DNA from: Copromyces sp. CBS 386.78 | Lineage: Eukaryota; Ascomycota; Sordariomycetes; Sordariales; Sordariaceae | Length of the DNA stretch: 64,000 bases | Direction of reading: 5' to 3' | NCBI GenBank assembly: GCA_030685235.1 | Contig: MU839133.1 | Location: 186,001 to 250,000, forward strand | Shown here: piece after piece, positions 11,771 to 22,354 of the stretch | Position numbering within the stretch: the stretch's first letter is position 1 | Layout: the number at the start of each line of letters is the position of its first letter | Notes under the pieces: model-generated | Databases searched by the model: none | Told to the model about the DNA's origin: nothing | Seen by the model: only the letters and a program-made list of their open reading frames with translations | Program-made: the position numbers and the translations under genes

Positions 11771-13245
11771 ATGCTCTCCGGTATCCTCATCTTCAACCAA
11801 AAGGGCGAGAACCTCATCTTCCGAGCCTTCCGCAATGACTGCCGGCCACGACTGGCGGACGTGTTCCGCATCCAGGTCATCAGCAACGCCCAGGTCCGAT
11901 CCCCTATCTTGACCCTCGGCAGCACCACCTTCAGCCATGTCAAGCACGAGAACATCTACCTGGTCGCCATCACCCGTAGTAACGCCAATGCCGCCCTGGT
12001 CTTCGAGTTTCTCTACCGCTTGATCGCCCTGGGTCGCGGCTACTTTGGCAAGTTTGACGAGGAGGCCGTCAAGAACAACTTTGTCCTGGTCTACGAGCTC
12101 CTGGATGGTATGTGTCCCCCCGTGCCCCTTTGAGTGTTTCTAGCTAGCGGTTCGCCGACTAATTACATCTCTTATGTCTCTGCGCTATACAGAAATCATC
12201 GACTTCGGATACCCCCAAAACACCGAGACCGACACACTCAAGATGTACATCACAACCGAAGGCGTCAAGTCGGAGCGGGCCGTCGAGGACTCAGCCAAGA
12301 TCACCATGCAAGCCACGGGCGCTTTATCCTGGCGCAAGGCCGACGTCAAGTACCGCAAGAACGAAGCCTTCGTCGACGTAATCGAGGACGTCAACCTGCT
12401 CATGAGCGCAACCGGCTCCGTCCTGCGCGCCGACGTCAACGGCCAGATCATCATGCGCGCCTACCTCAGCGGCACACCCGAGTGCAAGTTCGGTCTCAAC
12501 GACCGCCTCCTTCTCGACCAGGACGGACTCATGAGCCTGCCCAGCGGCAACAGGATGGGGAGCAAGGCGACCAAGGCCGCGGCTGGCAGCGTCACGCTCG
12601 AGGACTGCCAGTTCCACCAGTGCGTCAAGCTGGGCAAGTTCGACAGCGACCGTATCATCAGCTTCATCCCGCCCGACGGCGAGTTCGAGCTGATGCGGTA
12701 CCGCGCAACCGAGAACGTCAACCTGCCGTTCAAGGTGCACGCCATTGTCAACGAGGTGGGCAAGACCAAGGTGGAATACAGCATCGGTGTGCGCGCCAAC
12801 TTTGGGTCCAAGCTGTTTGCGACCAACGTGGTCGTCAAGATCCCCACGCCGCTCAACACGGCGAGGATCACGGAACGCTGCACCCAGGGCAAGGCCAAGT
12901 ACGAGCCGTCCGAGAACGTGATTGTGTGGAAGATTGGCCGCTTTGCTGGACAGAGCGAGTTTGTGCTGAGCGCCGAGGCCGAGCTTACGAGCATGACGAA
13001 TCAGAAGGCTTGGAGCAGGCCACCGCTCAGCATGAACTTTAGTCTGCTGATGTTTACCAGCTCTGGCTTGCTGGTGCGCTATCTCAAGGTGTTTGAGAAG
13101 AGCAACTACTCGAGTGTGAAGTGGGTGAGGTACATGACGAGAGCAGGAAGCTACGAGATTAGGTGAGTTCTTGTCCTTTTTCTCCCTGGGTCACTTTGCC
13201 GGCGCAAATGTAGTTTGCTAACGTGAACACCATCACAGGTTCTAA
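11771..13245 (+). CDS. apm4: AP-2 complex subunit mu (clathrin adaptor medium chain)
   Basis: This is the medium chain of the plasma-membrane clathrin adaptor AP-2, which recognises YxxPhi sorting signals during endocytosis. Inferred exons are 11771-12107, 12193-13162 and 13239-13245, giving 437 aa, the usual length for the family. The N-terminal longin-like domain (residues 1 to about 140) begins MLSGILIFNQKGENLIFRAF and includes [21 protein letters not shown] across intron 1. The C-terminal mu-homology domain holds NEAFVDVIEDVNLLMS, PECKFGLND, FIPPDGEFELMRYR, VRIPTPLNT-like (VKIPTPLNT) and WVRYMTRAGSYEIRF at the end. Intron 2 has a GCTAAC branch point; the last exon codes only the end of Arg, Phe and stop. 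AP-2 is favoured over AP-1 by the N-terminal sequence. The gene looks intact, although a RIP-degraded transposon ends 143 bp upstream of the ATG. Confidence 0.93.
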
Positions 13246-14530
13246 TATTTGGATAATATATAATGGCGTGCGCCACCGACTACAAACCAGCCGGTTAATC
13301 CACTTGCGCATCCTACTACCTACGGCATATAATAGCACGGCGTCTGGGCGTTACTAGTTACACGAAGGGAAGCATGGGGCCGATCGATACCAGAGTAATA
13401 AAAGCAAATTACACAACGAGATGATCCAAAAGGGGGAACAAAGGTCACAACGACGTTACGGCGAGCAGAGAACGACGGGAAGCCTTTCGCCAGTGTCCGT
13501 AGACAGGCACGATAATACGTGGCACGCGTGGCAGTGAGCTATAGGCGATGGGGCCGTGCGATATGGAGAGCTCAACTCCAAGCGATGAGATGTGTCGCCG
13601 ATTAGCTTTGTATGAAGCTACTAGACCATGGCTGTTGGTGAAGGGAGTGGTCTGGAACAACACTGCGGGAATGGCTCGCCCATGATAGAAAGAGGCACGG
13701 TAAACATGTTTTGAATTCATCTCATATCTTCAGGTTATACAATCGATCATGGTGAGAACGGGAATGCGCTCACACAGTGACAGGTCCCTCGGGAGGTCTG
13801 GTATCAATAACCGTTGACTGGATCGGCGCCAAGTTGGCATCCAGGACCCTGCGAACGAATATCCTGACTGCGGACTTTTCTACACCGTCTGTCCATCGAT
13901 CCACGGCCTATGCTTCGCAGATTTGGTGTCAAATCTTCTCGCCTGATCTTGCCACTCTAGGAACCACTTGAGGAGATATAGATGCGGTCTTACGGACACG
14001 ATGCAGCCCTGCCAGCTTGTCAGTGTCAGTGTTAGTGTTAACCATCAACGTTTCTGACTCGATAGTTTCCGTCGTTCCAGCTTCCATCAGTGTGACGAAA
14101 GACAGGCTGCTTGCTGTTTTGTCCAATCTCGGTCTGAGCGCTTGCGTCTCGTCTGTGTGGTATTGACCAAGCCAACGGATGTACCAAGTATGACGCGGAA
14201 AGGACGAAGCGTACATGGTCCCAAATTCACTCTCACGGGTACGAGGACGGGACGGTTGGGTAGAAAAGGCGAGGAAGAGACGACCATCTCCCCGCGGCGC
14301 CGACGGTCTGGTTTGGCATTCTGCATATCTCGAACTGGACCGCTTTATACCCGAGTTATTCAGCTACAGCTTTTACTGCGGTTCTGTTGGGTGCTCGCTG
14401 AAGACTCCGTACGTCGACGCTGTTGCTGAGTGTCTTCCCCATTTTCAACCCCATTCGCATCCTTCTCTCCTTTTTCCAGGGCCTCTTTCTCCCCTTGGCT
14501 CTTTCCAATCTCGCCTTGTTTGAGACAAGG
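13246..14530. other. Intergenic: AP-2 mu 3' side and Crh promoter
   Basis: About 1.3 kb with no convincing gene. Several short open frames on both strands (for example 13929-14216 minus, 14142-14429 plus) lack recognisable domains and overlap one another. The part next to the Crh start (about 14430-14520) is strongly pyrimidine-rich on the + strand, as is common just upstream of highly expressed fungal genes, and a TTTATACCC stretch lies near 14343. Confidence 0.5.
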
Positions 14531-15663
14531 ATGGGCAACAACATGTTGAACATCATGTTGCCGCGGCTGCTCTTGGTTCTTTCGGCGTTGGTTGCGTTTG
14601 CTGCAGCACAATCCGGGTCGGATTGTAATCCAATCAAGAGTAAGTTTCTGAGCATGTCAATGAAATACTTGCGGGAGTACAAGGCTGACACGTATGGGGG
14701 TGTTGGTTCCATATCACAGCCTCTGGCTGCCCTCCGGACAAAGGTCTTACCAACAGTCCATATAGTGTTGACTTCACCAAAGGAACAACCGATTGGGCTT
14801 CTTGGACGTCCGTAGGCACCGGATCGGTCTTATACAACTCGGACGGTGCCGTCCTCACTATTGCCAAGAAGGGAGAGACACCCACCATCGCCACAAACTG
14901 GTATATCTTCTTCGGCCGCGTCGAGGTGCTCATGCGTGCGGCTCCGGGGACCGGTATCGTCAGCAGCGCGGTGCTCGGGAGCGATGACGGAGACGAGATC
15001 GACTGGGAAATACTCGGCGGCAACAACGACGAAGTGCAGACCAACTACTTTGGCAAGGGGAACGTGACGCTGTTCAACCGCGGGGGAAAGACACCAGTGC
15101 ACGATGTGCAAGGAACGACACATAGCTATGTGATTGACTGGCAAATCGATCAGCTGACGTGGTACGTGGATGGAAAGGCGGTTCGCACGCTCAAGAAGGA
15201 GGACGCCGTCGGAGGGCTGAACTATCCGCAGACGCCCATGAAGTTGAAAATAGGTTCGTGGGCTGGAGGGGATTCAGATAATGCGCCGGGGACCATTGTG
15301 TGGGCAGGAGGTGTGACGGACTACACCAAGGGGCCGTTCACCATGTATGTCGAGAAGGTGTCGGTGACGAATGGCTATCCGGCGGCGAGTTATTCGTATG
15401 GCGACATGTCGGGGAGCTGGGATAGTATTGTCCTGAAGAAGGACGATGGTGCTGGTGGGAGTCAGAGCAACCTCAAAGAGGATATGGTGGATAGTGCCGT
15501 CAGGGAGGATGATGGATCGCCTGGGGTTGCCTCTGCCACCAACTCGTCTTTGTCGAGCCCGAGTACATCGTCTGCCACGGGAAGAGGAGATGGTCACGTC
15601 AGCAGCTGTCTGTTGGGTGTCGGGTCGGCGCTCCTTCCTTTGGTCCTGTATTTCGCCCTTTGA
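14531..15663 (+). CDS. Crh-family GPI-anchored cell-wall glucanase/transglycosylase (GH16)
   Basis: Crh/Utr2-type enzymes link chitin to beta-glucan in the fungal cell wall. Inferred exons are 14531-14639 and 14720-15663 (350 aa). The start chosen puts a clean signal peptide at the N terminus (hydrophobic LPRLLLVLSALVAFAAAQ, cleavage near residue 27). The mature part starts SDCNPIK, continues after the intron with SGCPPDKGL and SVDFTKGTTDWASW, and has the GH16 catalytic motif DEIDWE (14992-15009; two acidic residues as nucleophile and acid/base). YVIDWQIDQLTWYVDGK and the TPMKLKIGSWAGGD block follow, both typical of Crh proteins. A Ser/Thr-rich linker leads to a hydrophobic tail, CLLGVGSALLPLVLYFAL, consistent with a GPI-anchor signal. 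One intron, no damage seen. Confidence 0.9.
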
Positions 15664-16281
15664 ACTAGGTAGGTACCTACGGTAGGTAGGTATTGCCACG
15701 TCCTGGGTCAGTCAGATAAGAAGAGATAGGATCAATCTTGTCGCTCCTTCCATTTTGACCCGCGATAGCGGAGGTTGCCAGGGGCAGCTGGCCTGGCTCG
15801 CACGGACCGGCATCGGCCTCTTCACTTGTTGTTGTTACTTGTTAGGTTCTGTTTGTCACTTTCGGTGCTCTTTACTTGTATTCCATCCCCGCCGCCCACC
15901 TTCCTTTCTTCCTCCCGTCGTCCATCCACACCTGTCTTCCTCTTCTCAAGCAACAACCAACCAGTGCACGCGCAATATTAGAGATCAGTATCACGAGGCT
16001 GTCGGTACAAGACGTGTCGCAGAACTTGACCAGGTGATTATCTTCCTTTTGTCACGAGTCCTTCTTCAAGTAATCATCACCTTTGCTAACGCGCGCGCGA
16101 CAGATTTCCCCCGCTTGCTCACCATCGTATCGATCAGATCAACCAAGCAAGTTCTTGGAGGCGACGCGTAGTCTAGTGACTATCAACAGCCAGAACACTT
16201 CCACATTTTGGCATTTCCCCTTCACGCTGTTCCTGTCGAGCGACTGGCATACAACCAAGACTCGAAGAGGAAACTGAAGCT
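15664..16281. other. Intergenic/5'UTR with a probable 5'UTR intron
   Basis: Non-coding DNA upstream of the Gag-like gene. It opens with a cluster of TAGGTA/TACCTA motifs (15666-15692). A likely 5'UTR intron spans 16034-16103: donor GTGATT, branch point TGCTAAC and acceptor GACAG. The + strand is pyrimidine-rich around 15880-15950, promoter-like. Confidence 0.45.
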
Positions 16282-17046
16282 ATGGCCAACAGTCTCAACA
16301 TACCCAACATGACTATCGAGTTCACAAAGGGATTCATCGCGCTCGTCTGCGTTGTCCTGTATCTCCTGGCATACCTGGCCCGCCTGGTCGACAACTTCAA
16401 GAAAGGTGTTCTCCTCCAAGCTCCGGCCCTCCCCCTGCCCCCTTGTCTCAGGGGCCCCGAGGATCTCGAGCTCTGGGACATGTTTCTCATCAACTACCTA
16501 GACTTCTACGGCTTGTCATCCTATCTCAAAGACAACGTTCGCGAGCCCTTGATCGGACCCGGCAGGGACGACTGGAAGAAGCAGAGAGCGAGAGTCAATT
16601 ACATCTTGCTCAGCACCATCACCGACTCGGACGTGATCGTCACTTTGAAGCTGTACAACTGGGACATCAAGGAGGAGAACCCCAAGGTCACGTATGATCT
16701 GGTCAAGCGCATCTTCGCCCACAACACCGGCAGTGTCAACTGCGCAAAACTCTTCGGTGACTTTGTTGCTCTCAGAAGAGACCAGTGCGCCTCCATGGGC
16801 GACTATCTTGAGCGTCTCCAGTCTCTTAGGGACCGGCTGAATAGGGAGGGCGGGAGCTTTGACCCCGACTTCGGCATCACCGCTGTGCTTGACGGATCCG
16901 GCCTGAAGGAAGACTACCCGAGCTTGCACGCCAAGCTACTCGAGGAATGGACTATCAACCGCCTTACCTGGGAGGACCTCATGAAGGATCTTAGGACCAT
17001 CAACTTCCAGGAGCGCACAAAGGACAGAAAGCGCTCGCTTGTCTGA
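16282..17046 (+). CDS. Gag-like (copia UBN2-type) protein with N-terminal membrane segment
   Basis: A single-exon 254-aa protein. Residues 64-242 resemble the Gag polyprotein domain of Ty1/copia elements: WDMFLINYLDFYGLSSYLKD, then WKKQRARVNYILLSTITDSD, KVTYDLVKRIFA, MGDYLERLQSLRDRLN and LTWEDLMKDLRTINFQER follow the family's order. Residues 16-36 (KGFIALVCVVLYLLAYLARLV) form a hydrophobic helix, which a retrotransposon Gag normally lacks. No zinc knuckle, protease, integrase or reverse transcriptase follows. The frame is open, GC-rich and free of RIP damage, in contrast to every other retroelement sequence in the window. It is convergent with the amidohydrolase. I infer a host gene derived from a copia Gag; a young truncated element is the alternative. 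Confidence 0.65.
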   Translation: MANSLNIPNMTIEFTKGFIALVCVVLYLLAYLARLVDNFKKGVLLQAPALPLPPCLRGPEDLELWDMFLINYLDFYGLSSYLKDNVREPLIGPGRDDWKKQRARVNYILLSTITDSDVIVTLKLYNWDIKEENPKVTYDLVKRIFAHNTGSVNCAKLFGDFVALRRDQCASMGDYLERLQSLRDRLNREGGSFDPDFGITAVLDGSGLKEDYPSLHAKLLEEWTINRLTWEDLMKDLRTINFQERTKDRKRSLV

Positions 17047-17488
17047 TGGCTTTTCTCGGGACAGCTTCACAGCATCGTCGAGACCTTCACGGCTTCACTA
17101 CGGGATTTTGACTTCGTGACGGGATCTTGGTCAGTCAGCTTTTGCCGACATACATTGTTTGCTCTTGGCTCTTGACCCGGTTGCTTTGCAGAATAACACA
17201 GGCACTTGAAGGTCAAAGACTGTAGCCATGTCAGCGCAAAAGGACATATGGCCTACTCTCCATCGTGAGCTTTCTACGGGTAAATGGTTTGCATTCATCA
17301 TGGGTTTCTTAGCAAGGACTAGTCTTTGTTCTATCAAGAACTCTTTGTCTCCTTACGGGAACGACGTCTTCTGCTCATGTTTTCTTTGGTCATGGCCCAC
17401 CATCACAGTCGTGGGATCTCTAGCTAGGTCTAGGGTAAATACGACGAGCCACTCTCCTTGCTTTTTGTCCACGTCTTGTCAAATGTGA
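17047..17488. other. Intergenic between convergent genes
   Basis: Shared 3' region of two convergent genes. The short frame at 17228-17488 has no recognisable domain. Confidence 0.5.
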
Positions 17489-18904
17489 TCACTCGATCAC
17501 CTCCTCTCTCTGTGTTGCATCCACGGGAAGTTTTCTCCATCGGCTCACGTATACTCGCCCGTCCTTGATTACTGCCAACACGTGCCTCTCTGGCTCGTCC
17601 AACACCGCCACTTCGTTGAATGGGTTGACGTTGAGGATGAGCATGTCGGCAGCATATCCAGGTTTGAGCTGACCCAGAAACGACTCCTGCCCTAGCATCT
17701 TTGCCGCATTTACAGTAGCTGACTGCAAAACCTGCTTGTTCTTCAGGATGACCGACCGGATACCAAACTCCTTCGACTGCTCCCTTGTCAAAGGTCCTAG
17801 AAGATCAGAGCCATAACACATGTTGACTCCTGCTTTCTCCGCAATGGTGAGTGACTTCAATCCCTGGCGAAGCACCTCTTCGTTCTTTCGCTGATTTTCT
17901 GGCGGTAGAAAGCCGGCATACTCATCTGATGCCATCGCGTCATACGTTACTAACGTTGGCGTTAACCAGATTCCTCTCTCAGCCATATACCGCGCCGTCG
18001 CTTCGTCAATAAGGTTCCCGTGTTCGATACCCTTGACACCATTGTCAACAGCATGGCGGATTGCTTTGGGCGTGTATGCATGGGCAGTCACGTAAGTTCC
18101 GTAGCTCTCGGCTACATCGCAGATAGCCCGGACCTCAGCAGCCGTGAATTGCGTGTTGGTCAACCTGTCCGTGGGAGAGCCGACGCCGCCTCCAACCATA
18201 ATCTTGATGAAATCCGCTCCTGTCCTCAGCTGTTCTCTCGCCGCACGAATGCACTCCGGTACTCCGTCACAGACCACAGCCAGCTGGCCCGCCGAGCCCT
18301 GGCAGCAGCCTCCTCCTCCTCCTTGGTCCCCGTGGTCGTGGGCGCCGCGGAGGTCACCGTGGCCACCTGTCTGAGACAGAGCCCGATTGCAGATAAAGAG
18401 CCGTGGTCCGGGGAAAACACCCTCTTCAAGGGCCTCCTTCAACGCAAGCGTAGCACCGCCCGTGTCACGAACAGTGGTGAACCCCCTGCTAAGCATCTGC
18501 GAGCAGACGAAGGGTTGACGAAGAAGTGAAACGGCAGGATCAGAAATGCCGACCGCGGACGAGAGACTGAGTTCCCCTGGTACGGCACTGACGTGGACAT
18601 GGCAGTCGATAAGTCCAGGGCACAGAAACTTGCCATCAAGGTCGACTTCTGTTACCGGTCCCAGGTCATCTTCTCCCCGAAGATGAGGGAGGCCGGCAAT
18701 CCTGGGATCGTTTTTCTCGACTAGCTTGATCACGCCACCAGCGATCTTGACGTTGACGTTGGAGATGATGCTACCTTGAGCGGTATCAACGAGGTTTGCT
18801 CTTTTGAAGAGGTAGGTCTTTCGGGGTGGTGGTTTCCATGGCTTGATGACCGTTTCCGGTATCCCTCCGAAGGCCGAGGTCCATGTTGCTTCGGATCGAC
18901 TCAT
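17489..18904 (-). CDS. Metal-dependent amidohydrolase (imidazolonepropionase/prolidase-like)
   Basis: A 471-aa intronless member of the amidohydrolase superfamily, the group that includes Xaa-Pro dipeptidase-like carboxypeptidases and fungal ochratoxinase-type amidases; the substrate cannot be told from sequence. Metal ligands are all present: HVH at residues 102-104 (GLIDCHVHVS), the Lys that becomes carboxylated at 234 (DFIKIMVGGG), His275 (TAHAY), His295 (IEHGN) and catalytic Asp367 (YGSDLLG). The QTGGHGD motif is at 179-185. The C terminus has the usual beta-sandwich return (LKPGYAADMLILNVNPF). I chose the internal ATG (MSRSEATW) over an upstream in-frame ATG at 18979 because the extra 25 residues look like 5'UTR. 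No signal peptide is evident, so it is probably cytosolic. Confidence 0.85.
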   Translation of the reverse strand: MSRSEATWTSAFGGIPETVIKPWKPPPRKTYLFKRANLVDTAQGSIISNVNVKIAGGVIKLVEKNDPRIAGLPHLRGEDDLGPVTEVDLDGKFLCPGLIDCHVHVSAVPGELSLSSAVGISDPAVSLLRQPFVCSQMLSRGFTTVRDTGGATLALKEALEEGVFPGPRLFICNRALSQTGGHGDLRGAHDHGDQGGGGGCCQGSAGQLAVVCDGVPECIRAAREQLRTGADFIKIMVGGGVGSPTDRLTNTQFTAAEVRAICDVAESYGTYVTAHAYTPKAIRHAVDNGVKGIEHGNLIDEATARYMAERGIWLTPTLVTYDAMASDEYAGFLPPENQRKNEEVLRQGLKSLTIAEKAGVNMCYGSDLLGPLTREQSKEFGIRSVILKNKQVLQSATVNAAKMLGQESFLGQLKPGYAADMLILNVNPFNEVAVLDEPERHVLAVIKDGRVYVSRWRKLPVDATQREEVIE

Positions 18905-19380
18905 TGTGGCAGGTATGTAAACTGTTGTCTGTTCCACAGAGTGATGATGGTCGGGAAATAATGAGGGCGGTACTCTCATGCTCTGGCCTATACGAGCGGC
19001 TTAATGAGATCTTGTCCTTTGCAGCTTCGATGCATGTGGGAAGGTGCAATGTGCGGATAGGAAAGAGGGGTATTTATACCTAGTTTCCGGGGGTTTTTCC
19101 TCTTCTAGTTTTCTTCCTAATCAACCACCCACCTTGCCCAAAAGACCGAGTTATCAACCAAGCGAGTTGCACATGCAACAGGTACAGGTGGTCAAGAAGC
19201 GGGGTTGCAGCCGCGATCGAGCTACTGTACACCTTTGGCGGGTGAGCCGGGGTAGAGAAGGTTTGTTTCCGCTATTTGACCGAAATATGGAAGCTATGTT
19301 CGCGACTACTGTCAGCAAAACGGCCAGGTTACTAGAAACAATTCCAAGGAAAAAAAAAATGAAGGAAGAAAAAAAAAAAA
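18905..19380. other. Intergenic; A-rich tract next to tRNA
   Basis: Upstream region of the minus-strand amidohydrolase. It ends in two A-runs on the + strand (about 19350-19380), which are T-runs downstream of the minus-strand tRNA and would serve as its Pol III terminator. Confidence 0.5.
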
Positions 19381-19452
19381 TGACCCCAACCCGATTTGAA
19401 CGGATAACCTTTCGATCTGGAGTCGAACGCGCTACCGTTGCGCCATGAGGCC
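19381..19452 (-). tRNA. trnW: tRNA-Trp (anticodon CCA)
   Basis: The reverse complement begins GGCCTCATGGCGCAACGGTA and folds as a standard cloverleaf of 72 nt without intron. The acceptor stem GGCCTCA pairs with TGGGGTC (one G.U near the end), followed by discriminator A. The anticodon stem TTCGA/TCGAA encloses loop CTCCAGA with anticodon CCA. The T-loop is TTCAAAT. A box and B box are in place. A T-rich tract follows the 3' end on the minus strand. Confidence 0.93.
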
Positions 19453-19972
19453 AAAGATGTCTAAAACTTCTTGTGTGTTACATTAAGAGCCAACCAAACC
19501 CTTCGATGGACGACCATCTTTACCGGTTGTCCTGTCTCCCATCTGTTGCCGATGTCGCCGAACATCCACGCCGATGAATGATACATGCGATCACACAAGG
19601 AGGACGATTAACTCCCGGAAATGGAAGACAATGGCGTGCTTGTAGCCACAACGACCCCAAATAGGACACACCCTTTTGACAACTTCATGATCAGTCCGAC
19701 GTGTGCTTACACTGATCTGCAACAATGTTTCTGCAGTCAGCGTCGTACACACTCTTCAGCCCGAGGTAACTGATAGGAGAAAATGAGGACACATCGGATC
19801 AGGCATCTCACATTTGCACCGGCGGCCTAGGTCAAGTCAGCCTGGTTACCTACCTGCCTTTAGTCGCAAACAATCCGTCGAGCATAAAGCTAGGTGGCCA
19901 ACCCATCTCAGGCGATATCTCCTGGTAGGCCTCATAGTAGATAACAAGATCCGTTAGCTTTACGATCCTGCA
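19453..19972. other. Intergenic, no gene seen
   Basis: About 520 bp between tRNA-Trp and the monooxygenase pseudogene; no coding or structural feature was recognised. Confidence 0.5.
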
Positions 19973-21494
19973 ATGACAACATCACATCGTTTCCGCGCCA
20001 TCATTGTTGGCGGTGGTCCAGTCGGACTGATGGCAGCGCATACCTTCTATCGAGCTGGCATCGATTTCGTGGTCCTCGAACGCCAAAATGTCCTTGCTGT
20101 GCCCGAGGCAGGAGGCGCCGGAATTGCCATCATGCCCAATACTTTGAGGCTCATGGCTCAGCTTGAACTCCTTGAGGCGGTGGAGGCAATCGGGACGCAC
20201 ATGCGCCCCGGAACGGTGAACGGTGGTGACAAGTGACGGGCGGCCGTTTTCGACTGTTGACACAGATGCGTGGTGCAAAGAATTGTAGGTCAACAAGGCG
20301 AGCACTTGGGGGCGTACATGGACAGATATAGCTAATAACGACTGGCGATGTGGCCATGGAACAGGATGGGTTATCGTGCATCGACCCGAGCTGATGCAGC
20401 TGCTGTACGGTGCTCTTCCTGACGAGATCAGGCAGCATCTGTTTCCCGGCAAAGAGGTAGAGATCATCCAGACAACCGAGGAGGGGGTCGTAGTCCGGTG
20501 TACCGACGGAAGCGTGGAGAGAGGCAGTATTGTGGTCGGGGCGGACGGAGCCCACAGCAAGGTGCGCAATTGCATGCGTCGTATCGCACTGCAGGAGTCG
20601 CCAAAGGCGGCCGTGAATGAGGAGAAGCCGTTTGTCGCGACGTGCCGGTGTGTCTTCGGACATACAGTCAGCCCGCCACCAGGAACCAACCCCGGCGATG
20701 AGTGGCATATGCATGGGAGTGGAATCTCGTCGCTCCTGCTTGCCGGCTCGAAGAATACATGGTTCATGTTCAACCAGAAGCTGCCCCAGCCAACGCGGGA
20801 ACGCCGATGGTACACCGAGATCTCGAGAGCTTCATGGAAGAGGTTGGCCATGCCCAATGCACATCCACGCTTACAGTCAACGACCTTTACCAAGCGCAAA
20901 CATCTTGCTACCTGACTGACCTTCTTGAAAGGTCTGATTCAACACTTCCACTATAACCGCATTGTCCTGGTTGGCGATGCCGTTAACAAGCAGACTTATA
21001 ACACGGGCCAAGGGTGGAAAACGGGAGTGCAAGACGTTGTTGTGCTCACCAACAAGCTCTGGGCGCTAATGGAAAATGAGACCAATCCTGATGTGCCGAT
21101 CAGTAAAAGCAAGATCGAAGCGGCCTTTGGCTTATACCAGAAAGACCGGTACCCGGTGGTCCAACAAGCTGTGAAGGCGTCAATGATGTTCACTCGCACG
21201 GAGGCCTGGAACCACTGGTATGACTGGTTTACAGATCGCCATGTCCTGCCACGCACTGGGGGATTAAAACTGATCTATCGAGCGTTTCTTGTACCGGCCA
21301 ACGTGAATGCGCAGGTCTTGGAGTTTCTCGAGGAGAACAACAGGCCATCGGGGACGATCCCATGGCTCCATTCCAGCAAGGCGGACAAATCGGGGTATCC
21401 ATTAAAGGCGGGATGTATTTCGACAATCGCTTCTGTAGGTATTTGTTGTTTTCATCTCCACTATGATCGCCTAACTATAACGACACGTGATTAG
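19973..21494 (+). pseudogene. FAD-dependent aromatic monooxygenase (salicylate/hydroxybenzoate hydroxylase type), frameshifted
   Basis: Such enzymes hydroxylate an aromatic ring with NAD(P)H and FAD, feeding gentisate or catechol pathways. The first segment begins MTTSHRFRAIIVGGGPVGLM (GxGxxG dinucleotide fold) and ends FVVLERQ. VHRPELMQLLYGALPDEI and GADGAHSKVR follow, then the second FAD motif RIVLVGDAVNKQTYNTGQG. These pieces lie in different frames. Continuity breaks near 20213-20230 (about +1, leaving TAG/TGA stops before the next block), near 20824 (a missing base between YTE and DLESF) and near 20931 (an extra A in CTTGAAAGG). The last two compensate each other. A CTAATAAC branch point and a CAG acceptor near 20330-20364 suggest one true intron. 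The gene could have been the entry hydroxylase for the neighbouring gentisate dioxygenase. Confidence 0.75.
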
Positions 21495-22354
21495 AGGTAG
21501 GTGTGCCCAATGTTCTTGGCGCGTAGTTCTGGACTAAAGCGCGAGGTCCAGTTGCCTTCTCTTTTCCGAAAGGGCACGTCTACATGTCAAGCTGTCGTAC
21601 GACCCTGAATGAGCCTATGAGGACCTCAAGGACCACTAGATATCGCAACTGCCACACGCCCGGGCATTTGCTTTCGACTGCAGGTTCAGCTTGTCGTTAG
21701 CTTGCGCCCTTTACCTATCGTTTCCAACCAAGCTTGAGGAGGAGAGACCCCACGCTAGTTAGTGTAGAGCTTCGGGTTAGACTTCAGCTGGCCACTAGTC
21801 CAGTCAATCCATTTTTTCTTCAATACTTTTCTTGACCACATTGCCGTGGCTGCCGACACAACAAACAATCGGCAACTTGCACCGAATGCGGAGTGTTATA
21901 ATGTTCAGTAATTGGCTTGTTCGCGAGATCTTGCAAGCTGAGATCAGAACTGGTGGGTGCAATCAAGCCAATGGAAGTTTAGCCATGAGATCGCTGGCAA
22001 CGCAGACCTAAGTACCCGGAAACGGTGTTCTAGCCTGATACGTTCGATAGAGGCATCTGTATGAAAATGGATGTGTTGTAGATGCACTTCCTAGGTGGGC
22101 TTTGTGGGACCAGACGATGCTTTTGATGTCATGTCGTACTTGCGACCCCATTTTGAAAGTGGTGAGCAACCAACTTCTCAGCTGAATCAGGATGGACTCA
22201 CAACCTTTAAAACCTCGGCCCATCCTCAACTCGAAGAGCCTCTGAAGTAGCTGGACAGAGAGACTTTACGAACCTCTCGTTTCTCGCTCTCAGCTTTACT
22301 CCGGCCGCCCAAAGTCCCTTATATTCCAACTGGGTTTTGGATAACGAGAGCATC
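21495..22354. other. Intergenic, Ppo promoter region
   Basis: About 860 bp without a recognisable gene. The short minus-strand frames at 22008-22229 and 22207-22449 have no family features, and the second overlaps the Ppo start. Confidence 0.5.

Noticed and set aside
12134..13042. 302-aa Arg/Gln-rich open frame
   Set aside because: It overlaps AP-2 mu exon 2 in another frame; its composition is the usual shadow of GC-rich coding DNA.
13777..14429. Small open frames between AP-2 mu and Crh
   Set aside because: Mutually overlapping, no domains, no splice pattern that joins them into a protein.
18020..18529. 169-aa + strand open frame
   Set aside because: Antisense to the amidohydrolase, whose metal-site motifs identify the real frame.
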